Below, piece after piece: positions 55,790 through 64,000 of a DNA stretch of 64,000 nucleotides (position 1 is its first letter; the number at the start of each line of letters is the position of its first letter). The stretch lies in assembly GCA_951799405.1 (NCBI GenBank), contig OX637346.1, positions 12,299,215-12,363,214 of the forward strand, read 5' to 3'. Position numbers and translations under genes: made by a program. This stretch comes from Agapetus fuscipes (lineage: Eukaryota; Arthropoda; Insecta; Trichoptera; Glossosomatidae). Under the pieces are notes generated by a model that made no database searches, was not told the origin of the DNA, and saw only the letters and a program-made list of their open reading frames with translations.

Positions 55790-56720
55790 AAGATGAAATT
55801 CATCCGATCTGATGTAGATAATAAATAATTTTACTGAGTTTGATATTTCTCTTCCAGGCTTTGACCGTGGACCATTGTTTTGTCTTTTTGCTTACGTTTC
55901 ATTACAAAAGCTGAACTTTTGAACATTTGACTTGGATTTAATTCTTAGAACTGTGTAAATCAGATTTTTAAACAGAATGTCAACAAGAATACAAAGCAAT
56001 TTATCACGGTCAAAGTCCGAAAAATTCTGAGTCGAGCATCTGAAGTCTGACTTGAAATTTTAAGAAAATTAATAATTAAACTATGCTATTTTCATGGGAT
56101 GCTTACAATATATAATATACTGAATAGATTATCACAATGTACAATATTCATTTTAAAAAAAGTTAATCTCAAAGAAAGAAAAGGTAAATTTTAGAAAGAT
56201 ATGAATGTTAAATTTGTACAAAAAACGGACGTAAAAGAATGATAAATTTTAAATGTTAAAGCAAATAAAGAAGTGAGGCAACTCTGCACAGACTCAGTAA
56301 AAACCCCGTTGTGGACTTGCGAGTGTGATTTTTTTTTGGGAAAGCTGAAATAGTGAATGTTGTTTCAAGTCATTATCGGCTTAATCGCATGTGCCACGTT
56401 TAACACTTGAAATACACCACCGCTGAATATAATAGGGAATTTTAATGAACGAGTGCAGCGTTCCACTCAATAATGCATATTCGCTCGCGTAGCAAGACGA
56501 CCTACTGCTACGCCGCGCCGTAGGCTCCCAACCAGCAGGCCGCGATTCTACGACCCTGTTGGGAGGCGTAGAATGGCCCGAAAAGAAAAATCGTAGAACG
56601 ACTTCCAAATACTATTTAAACTAGAAGTTCTTTTAAGTAACAAAGCTATAGAGTGGATTCAAAATTTTGTTTTTAAATCGATCTGATATTATTCTTGCAT
56701 AATTGGAAAACACTCCTCTA
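55790..56720. other. Unassigned DNA with a GC-rich hairpin at 56525-56575
   Basis: CTCCCAACCAGCAGG pairs imperfectly with CCCTGTTGGGAG. The flanks repeat CTACGCCG-type motifs like those at 640-740. Nothing else seen. Confidence 0.4.
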
Positions 56721-56723
56721 AAA

Positions 56724-56994
56724 TAATCTATAATCTAAGTTGCAATCTAATCTAATCTAAGTTGCAAAGATATGTTACATTGCTGATTCACATTACATGC
56801 ATTCTCACAAGCAGACACGTACAAGTTCACGCTTGCACATGCCGCAAGTGAACCGACAGCATAAAATCCAAATCTCAAATGGACGTACACTCTGCAACTT
56901 TTGCCGTCCTTCTCTGAAACAGGGGTGACATTGGCAAAGTGAACCATTTTTACAGCATGGGTGCTCAGCCGCATACCAAACTATAAGTCAGGAA
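56724..56994 (-). repeat. Family A repeat, variant subfamily
   Basis: Minus strand. A duplicated tail (AATCTAAGTTGCAATCTAAT region) and GTACGTGTCTG-type interior resemble 17583-17832 and 60558-60810. Confidence 0.85.
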
Positions 56995-57225
56995 CATACA
57001 CGACAAAGATATATAAACATTCAAAACTCACATCAAATGCATGTCCACAAAGAGACACGTGTAACTTCGCGCTTACAAATACTGAATGTTTACTTATAAA
57101 TTCAAATCCCAAATATAAGCCCTGCTACTTTTGCCGACCTTCCCTGAAACAGGAATGACATTGGTAAAGTGAAACATTTTTTACAGTATGGGTGGTTAGC
57201 CTCATACCAACCTAAAAGCAAGGAA
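56995..57225 (-). repeat. Family A repeat, tandem to the previous copy
   Basis: Same orientation as its neighbour but a different subfamily (CACGTGTAACTTCGCGCTTA complement). Tail partly lost. Confidence 0.8.
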
Positions 57226-57229
57226 CATT

Positions 57230-58205
57230 ATAAAATATGCCTTTTTTTACATTGTGCACCTCTACTGCTCTCGCTGATTATGTCAATTAAACTTTTATTT
57301 GATTTACTTAAAAATTAGCCTATTAATTTTTATTATGAATATTTATAAAAAAAAAAAGTAATTTTTTACTTGTCATTCTTGTGACGAGTAAAAAATGACC
57401 TGTTTTTTCTTTAAACCTCTTTAAAACAAATAAAAAAAATTCAGTGTTAATACACATATCATTCAAAATACTTCTTCTTCTGTCGTAGTTTATTCAGATA
57501 TTGGAAAAAATGAAAGTAAGGTAGTTTTTTTTTTAGTCGAGGGAGATTTTCATGTTGAAATGTTGGGAGTGCTTCCCACTAGACAGGGAAAAGCTGTGCC
57601 CGGGGCGGACTGCACTAGGACGAGCAAATGTGAACTTTTTTAATTAAAGCCGTCAGCTCAGCTCTGTACTCGAGTGATTATAAGTGATCGAAAAAACGGA
57701 TATCCGTGGTATTAAATTTACGACACATTTGTGATTTTTTCCCTACCACGCTAAGCGCACTCGATAGTTTTAATAGTGACTTTCTGTTGAAATAATTGTG
57801 TGTGACAATTTTGTTCCACTTTTTGAAGTTAAAAAATGAAAACATGTAATATACATATCGTTCTCTATTTTGAGATTGTTGAAACAATTATTATGGCTTT
57901 AATATGATTTAACGTTGACAAATCGATGCCTTGAAGGTAAACTCTATAATGACGACATATTAAGATAACATGGGTTTCTTAGATAAATGTACCTTTTTTC
58001 TTATTTTCTACGAGAGAAAACAACACAAAAGTGCTAAAATCCTATAGTTTTTGACGTTTGTCATGAGTATTTCCTTATAATTAGTTCACTTACCATAAGA
58101 AGCTACATCCAATAAAATGTGTTATCCACGATTTCTCAAATCAATGACTCAGCATTTATTCAGTTTACTTTTGAGACACAATATGAAATATTTTTCTTCT
58201 TCTTT
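57230..58205. other. AT-rich DNA with one PLE-associated segment
   Basis: TTCAGTGTTAATACACATAT at 57439 matches the segment seen at 16908 and 22518. No gene recognised. Confidence 0.45.
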
Positions 58206-58265
58206 TTACATATGTAGATCCTTCTGACGCATACATACAGGACGGGTATGAGGCTGGTTTGAGCA
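58206..58265 (+). repeat. Family B 3' fragment
   Basis: GATCCTTCTGACGCATACAT and GGACGGGTATGAGGCTGG match the end of family B. A minus-strand 118-codon frame (58160-58516) crosses it, but I recognise no domain in that frame. Confidence 0.65.
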
Positions 58266-58269
58266 TATT

Positions 58270-60080
58270 CACTTCCTCGATTTGCCGTCAAACTATTTCC
58301 TCCCTCAAGATTATCTCGAAAGAAATGGAATTCCTCTCCGTGTATGCATGCATGCATAAACATTGCATGAAGAGTGTTGTTTTGTCGCAACTGTTTAATA
58401 GTATGTCGTGAGGCAATAACTAACGCTGTACCTAAATTCTCCTCAACTATTGTACCTGAGAAAAAGCTACTTGCACCCGCATGTGCCTGAACATTGATTT
58501 CTATAACGCACAACATGCTTGCAATTCTTTAGCACGAGCGATGCATGAGTCATAAAAAATGCGCGAAACGTTGCACTTGAATTTCTCACTCAACGATAAA
58601 TTTACTGCTAACGGCTTACATCGATTTAGATTTAATTCAAAACAAGTTTAATGTAGCAGAAAGTAGAATCTTATAAAGTTTCTTGACATGTCCAGGTGCC
58701 GGACAACTCATTTCCGTCGAAACCTCTTTTTTCAGTTCCAGTTCACTTGAACAGTTCCCTCGGACTGCTATGAAGTAAAAGAGAGCTTATAAGTCATATT
58801 TGTAGAGACAAAGCAAATTCATATGATATATTGTGTTATACATATCACCTTTGTCAGCAACATTTGGCAGGAAAAATCTTGGGAAGTAGAACCAAGAACT
58901 TCATTGTTTATTATTTAAATCGACTGATAGATGTCTCGGGATATACACAGATCAAGAGGATGGCAACCAACAGACACAGATGGCCGGCACAACCAGGCAC
59001 TGCTTTTAGAAGATAAATGCTTGCATTGAAAGAAAATTGTTTATAAGTGCTGTTCCTCCTACGATAAAGGAAAAAATATTTTTATGGATAGGGAGGAATG
59101 CATAAAAAGATGGGTGAACATTGCTGCGAACCAATCCTGGGACTCCTGGGGGAATAAGACCAGTGAGGAAAAGAAGAGAAAATATAATAAAAATACGTGA
59201 ATGTACTTGGTGTAGATTACATTTTTAGATTTTTTTTCTATGGAAAAAGTTCTAACAATGTTTTTTTTTTCACGGTTTTCTCTAAATAACATTTTTCAAT
59301 GCTTAAAAAAAGAATCTTTTGAATAAAATTCAAAACCATTGTTTTTTCCTAGAATAGCATTCCTATTTTTAGCAATCAACTTCAAAATAAGTACGTAAGT
59401 TTGTCAACACTTTTATTTAAAATGATATGTTTACATGGTTTTCAGTACTTGAATTTAGACATTTATACAATAGAATTTGGTTTTAAAATAAGTTATACAT
59501 TTTATTCCTACGTAACAACTCTTATTCTTGGATTTTTTTAATGAAGAAATCAAGACATTCTTTCACTTAGTGTTGAATGTAATCGTTACATTCAATCAAA
59601 TCCAATATCGTTTTGCGTTTGTTATAATGTCTGTATATACTTCAAGGTAATGAATTATTAATTTAAAACAATGTTGCTCGATAACGACATGTAATGCAAT
59701 CATTGAATATATATTTTTTATGCAATGCGCATATGTTGAATATTAATAAATATATTTTAAAAGCGACTTACCTTTAGTCATTTGCGGTGTTATTCATACA
59801 CACAGCAAATACATAGCTTAACCACCACCTACCGAGATTTTTAAATACAAAGAAACGATGGTCCATGGATCAGTTTTGCATAAAATGTGTTGTGTATGAC
59901 GCTGTTTAATTTTTCTATTCCTATTCTGAATCTGCGTGGATTTTTCACTGTCTAACTATCAAAAGTGACTTAATACAAGATGGCAGCATTAGTTCCGATT
60001 TTCACTACTTTCTAAAGTCTTATAGGTTTGTATATGCACTCGTTTTAAAGAATTTTTAATATTATATCATATTCAAAACA
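58270..60080. other. Unassigned AT-rich DNA
   Basis: No gene or repeat recognised. Confidence 0.4.
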
Positions 60081-60084
60081 CCCA

Positions 60085-60150
60085 AATGCATTTTATGTGA
60101 ATTTTTAAAAGTGTATATATCTTTGCAGCTTAGATTCTAGATTACAGATA
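60085..60150 (+). repeat. Family A 3' fragment
   Basis: TATATCTTTGCAGCTTAGAT with a TCTAGATTACAGATATAGAT tail. Confidence 0.5.
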
Positions 60151-60154
60151 TAGA

Positions 60155-60550
60155 TCTCAAAAATGTAAGTGAAACGTCCACCATTGTTATCAAAACCAAA
60201 TATCGTCTCTTGAAATAACAATAGAGCGGTTACTTTACATTATCGTTAAATCGTTTGGAAAACATGGAAAAATACTGCGCCCGAGATTGAATGCAAATTG
60301 TTGGAAGGAGTCCAAGTTCTCCAAGAATGAGGCGAGACTAGGAATGTTAATTCCTTGGGCTGGGATACTTTATGGAAGCAACGTATTGTAGTCGCCTTCT
60401 AAGACTGCAACAGGTTTGCACAATAAATAACCATACTTTTAGTCTTAAATCTAGCAAAAGATTTAAGTTGATCATTGAAAGGTGGATAACAATCAATTTA
60501 AATAAGTGATACTAACCATCAATTTAAATAAACAACAATCAATTCAATAA
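60155..60550. other. Unassigned DNA
   Basis: A short direct repeat, ATCAATTTAAATAA, occurs near 60490-60540. Nothing else seen. Confidence 0.4.
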
Positions 60551-60557
60551 ATGATAC

Positions 60558-60810
60558 ATTCCTTGAATTATAGGTTGGTATGAGGCTGACCACCCATGCT
60601 GTAAAAATGGTTCACTTTGCCAATGTCCCCCCTCTCTCAGGGAAGGACGGCAAGAGATGCAGGGTGTATTTCCATTTGAGATTTGGTTTTTATGTTGTAG
60701 GTTCACATGCGGCATGTGCAAGAGCGAACTTGTACGTGTCTGGTTGTGAAAATGCATATAATGTGAATCTTCAATGTAACATATCTTTGCAACTTAGATT
60801 AGATTAGATA
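60558..60810 (+). repeat. Family A repeat, variant subfamily, full-length
   Basis: From CATTCCTTGAATTATAGG to GCAACTTAGATTAGATTAGA. The hairpin has become CCTCTCTCAGGG. Confidence 0.88.
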
Positions 60811-60986
60811 CTATAAAAAATGACACTTTGCCAATGCTATCCGTGTTTCAAGTAAGGTTGACAAGTGTTGATTTATGTTCATTTGAGATTGGGTTTTTTT
60901 GTTAAAATTCAGCATATGGCATGTGTAAACGCGTGTCTGGTTATTGGAGTGCATTAAATAATATCTTTACAAATTTTATCATAGAT
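60811..60986 (+). repeat. Family A repeat, 5'-truncated, tandem
   Basis: Begins at the ACTATAAAAAATGACACTTTG block immediately after the previous tail and ends ATCATAGATTAA. Confidence 0.7.
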
Positions 60987-61123
60987 TAAGGGTATAACAA
61001 TTGATTGGGAATTGGAAATTTGAACTTTTTAATGTACAAGATAACTTAATTGAAAACAAATAATTCATTTAAAAAAAATCGCAATTAACTTAAAATATTG
61101 CAATTAACCCTCTAAAATGGCAT

Positions 61124-61265
61124 TTCTAATATGTCAATATGAGGGTGGCAGCCCATTATGTACATATTGGTTCATTATTATCAATCTTACAATTATTTTA
61201 GGAAGATCGGCAAGTGCATTAAATATGTATCTCATATGTAAGCGTTGCAAGTTATATTATAGAAA
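61124..61265 (+). repeat. Family A fragment, very diverged
   Basis: AATATGAGGGTGGCAGCCCA to GCAAGTTATATTATAGA. Only block order supports it. Confidence 0.4.
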
Positions 61266-61269
61266 ACCC

Positions 61270-62310
61270 TAATAAAGTGAAGTTAATTTCAAACTCTTAA
61301 ACTCAAACATTACTAACAACCGCTTACAGGATCACACCACGTACTTTTTTTTATCCACATCCAGCTTGGATATTCCTTCAACCATGATCCGCGTTGTTTA
61401 TGCATTGATTATATTAATGTATATTTGATTATATTACAGTTCCATATTTCACTCAGCAGACCAAATTATACTGTAAATAGGTCAAATGTTCGCTCGAATA
61501 TTGAGGGGACTGAAAATTATTTATTACATGAAAGCGTTTAATTCACCTGGGGAGCAGCTATCGGGCCGCTATAAATTGAAATTTTGACAAGTATCAAAAG
61601 GATAAATCTTATTGTTTGGTGGATGTATTTCACCCATCAATCATGAAGGTTCAGGCTGTCATCTGTGACGTCAGCATCAAGTCTTTTCCTTCCTGCAGAA
61701 ACCAAAGTAATAAAATATCATGTTCAAATTCAACGATGGAGACCAATGAAAATGTATATATACTAAAATAGCGTCTCTACTGAGCGTTTCAGTTGTGATG
61801 CATTTTTGGTAAAACTTATGAATACGTAAATTTAACCATTGGTTGTATCAAAAAAATGTACAGTAATTATAACTCTCCCTATATGCGCTGTTGTAGTTTC
61901 CATACGTTTTTGGTTACATTCAGTAGTTTAGTTTCAATGTTAAGTTTCAGACTCGGGGGTACAAAAACATGAGGGGGTGATGTTAACAAAGACATCATAG
62001 AAAATATTCTCTACAATTCGTGTATTGTTTAATTGTTGTATGAAAGATAAACATTCGTATCTTCGGTGGAAATACATCTGTGGATACTGGTACATATATT
62101 TGGCGGTGGAATTTATGGAAGCTGTTCTAGTTGTAGTAGAAGTTGTGCTAAGAAAATGTAGTAAAATAGACGAATGTAGTAGGTAATAAGATGAATGTAG
62201 TAAAACAGACGAATGTAAGAAAATTGTGAAAACGATGAATAAAGTTAAAAGGGTTGTAAAAACTAGTAATGTAAACATAAAACACAATTTTTTATACACG
62301 ATATGATTTA
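61270..62310. other. AT-rich DNA with family E copies and a short tandem array
   Basis: Family E-like stretches at about 61745-61830 and 61850-61955. 62148-62222 repeats AGACGAATGTAGTA-like units of ~22 bp about three times; the 129-codon minus frame crossing it (61940-62329) is likely an artefact of that composition. Confidence 0.45.
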
Positions 62311-62314
62311 TTTC

Positions 62315-62355
62315 ATCGAGTGCTTTCAATGCTATCCCACCATTATCAGGAGAAT
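62315..62355 (-). ncRNA. Possible degenerate hammerhead
   Basis: Minus strand: CUGAUAA (G8 changed), U, a weak GGUG/CAUU stem II, GAAA, GCAC, UC. Stem I hardly pairs. Included only because its layout follows the PLE series. Confidence 0.3.
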
Positions 62356-62359
62356 AACA

Positions 62360-63080
62360 TTATTTTATGACAGCAAAAATAACGATAAAATAAACTTTTA
62401 CGTTAAAGCAACGGTCAATACAAAAATAAAACATTTAAAAATTCTGATTTCTATGTATAAATGGCTTAAAAAATATTTTATCATAATTAAATAAATGTCT
62501 GTATAAACTGACGCGAGAAACGGGAAATCAAAAGGCATATGATGCAAAAAATTGTATGCATTTCAAAATCTGACAATATGCAAAAATCAAAATCAGGCAA
62601 ATAACCTACAGGTTAAGATGAAATAATTTCACTTATGAAAAAACTTGTACATAAAATACAACATTAATCCACATTTACATAAAAAAAAGGTTACCTTGTA
62701 TCACCCACAGGTAGAGTGGTGTGTCACATGGTTTGATAAATGATCCCAAGTATTGTCATTGAGGAGTAGGTTACAAGGTGATTTTCCCCGTCCCCGAAAA
62801 AAACGTTTCACGACAACAACAAAAACTCATGAAATGATATTAGGACGAGCCTCTCTTAAGATAAAAATCTTTAGCGTTATCTGCTGTTAAACAGAATTAT
62901 ATTTCAATTTATGTAAAGAAATCCGTAAAGCTTGGAATTATTCTGAAACAAATTTGTTGTAAAATTATTTAGATGCTGTGGCTGATATATTTTCTGAAAG
63001 AATCACGCTTGATTTTTTTTAATAATCTCACCTTTAGAAGCCAACGTCGTTTCTCTTTTTCCGTGGTTGCATTTTATGCA
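62360..63080. other. AT-rich DNA, nothing recognised
   Basis: No feature seen. Confidence 0.4.
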
Positions 63081-63083
63081 TGC

Positions 63084-63365
63084 TGCATTTCGAGCGCGGG
63101 TTCGAATCCCGCCAAGTATGCCAGAAATTATTTCCCGTTGCGGTGTTTATTTCAAACTCAAAATGTAATTCCAGCAAGGTTTACTCAGCTTTCACAAGAA
63201 ATTAGTACCAGCCCCCTCAGGAGCTGGGAAAACCCCACTTCAATTGAAGTGATTGGCGCAAGGCCGGCCCTATTATCTGTGAAAATAAATAGGTTCTACT
63301 CGGCACATGCGACCCCTTCGAGGAGAACGCGGCAACTAGTTTCACTATGTTAAGCTTAGTAGCGT
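63084..63365 (+). repeat. SINE C, head partly lost
   Basis: B box GGTTCGAATCCC and the whole body (CAAGGTTTACTCAGC..., CACATGCGACCCCTTCGAGG) are present. The A-box half is missing or replaced. Confidence 0.88.
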
Positions 63366-63369
63366 ACTT

Positions 63370-64000
63370 TAAAGAGTAAACTTTTTTACAAGTGAATTTG
63401 AACACTTGATTTTTACCTATTCCCAGAATTAATGGCATCATTTCTTGCACATTTTTTTGAAATTGCAAAAGTGATAAACGACATTTTTGCACTCAACATT
63501 TCTATGCAGGTATTTATCATGACAAAAAAAAGCTACGCTCTTTTAAATACTGTATATTTCATTAAAAAGAAAAGAAAACCCGCTATCAGCATCAGAAATA
63601 AAGCGAGGTCAATAGAAGAAGTCATTGAAAAAAGTAAAAAAAAAATCCCGCCCTTTGTTTCGCTTTCAGTCCACGCTTTTATACCTTTGCACTTTATTAA
63701 TATAAATTGCTTATTTTGTGCAGCTAATGAATATGCATCTATAAATCGAAGGACATGAAGTACTAGTACCCCGATTTAAATTAAAGCGTTGTGTAAATGG
63801 AAAAATATATCGAAACTAAAACAACCACTAAGAGCGCTGTCAAATATTCTATACATTTTCTATTTACTAAATCGAGGGGAATTTATGCAAATGTTTTATA
63901 CTCTGGGTACAGCTCTCTATCGGCAGTGCATACAAAATATTATTTTCCATCGGACCCTATAATAAATGTCATGCTGTGATGTATTCCTGTACCTATCCCA
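63370..64000. other. Unassigned DNA with a family E-like match near 63825-63925
   Basis: GAGCGCTGTCAAATATTCTA and GTTTTATACTCTGGGTAC fit family E. The 108-codon plus frame (63432-63758) has no recognised domain. Confidence 0.35.

Noticed and set aside
58160..58516. 118-codon minus-strand frame
   Set aside because: Crosses a family B fragment, has no recognisable domain and ends in a lysine run from an A/T tract.
61940..62329. 129-codon minus-strand frame
   Set aside because: Composed largely of a low-complexity Ser/Leu/His tract created by a short tandem repeat.
1..64000. CRISPR array, bacterial operon, promoter or rRNA signals
   Set aside because: No regularly spaced repeat array, no operon-like coding and no rRNA segment. 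The sequence is eukaryotic repeat DNA.

Overview
The window is AT-rich, repeat-dominated animal nuclear DNA with no host protein-coding gene that I can recognise. Tandem and nested LINEs, tRNA-derived SINEs, Penelope-like retroelement (PLE) pieces, a piggyBac derivative and MITE-like foldbacks all point to an invertebrate, most likely an arthropod. I cannot name the species. Nearly all open reading frames are short and show no domain. The few readable ones are transposon proteins: a 5'-truncated LINE reverse transcriptase with an intact frame (37040-38326), the C-terminal part of a second LINE class (12780-13595), several LINE C-terminal scraps, a piggyBac transposase remnant, and the last 44 codons of a PLE GIY-YIG endonuclease.

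The most interesting layer is a set of hammerhead ribozyme (HHR) motifs of the kind known from PLE pseudo-LTRs. Six have a complete conserved core: two facing each other in a 257-bp element (15558-15814), two in a 275-bp element (32382-32656), and single ones at 19880-19921 and 42280-42321. Both short elements are nearly perfect palindromes flanked by exact 12-bp target-site duplications. A larger copy (21528-22345) has the same inverted arrangement with a PLE endonuclease remnant between its arms. Several more are decayed (22426-22462, 44428-44468, 36684-36720, 40212-40268, 23174-23202, 62315-62355). Stem I and stem III sequences differ between families while their pairing is kept, which argues for real ribozymes rather than chance.

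The commonest repeat (family A, about 33 full or partial copies, both strands) is a ~250-bp unit. It starts near TTCCTTGACTTATAGG and ends in a GCAACTTAGATTATAGATT-type tail. Four copies carry an extra ~100 bp upstream, and one of these lies directly behind the stop codon of the LINE at 12.8-13.6 kb. Other families are two tRNA-derived SINEs (C and D), a ~250-bp family B that inserted into family A with an 8-bp duplication, and a low-copy family E. SINE D shares its 3' tail with the LINE fragment at 44.5-44.9 kb, which looks like a SINE/LINE partnership.

Layout: 0-5 kb families A, B and E in AT-rich DNA; 5-6.3 kb degenerate tandem repeat and unassigned ORF; 6.7-10 kb A, C and D cluster; 10.2-11.1 kb large inverted repeat; 12.8-14 kb LINE plus long-form A; 15.5-18.2 kb palindromic HHR element, GC-rich island, A copies, LTR-like segment; 19.8-23.2 kb PLE pieces with a piggyBac insertion; 24-32 kb LINE and SINE scraps; 32-35.2 kb HHR element, nested A/B, two MITEs; 36-38.6 kb SINE tail, A and LINE RT; 39-48 kb LINE, SINE and HHR fragments; 48-64 kb sparse, mainly A copies, SINE C and unassigned AT-rich DNA.
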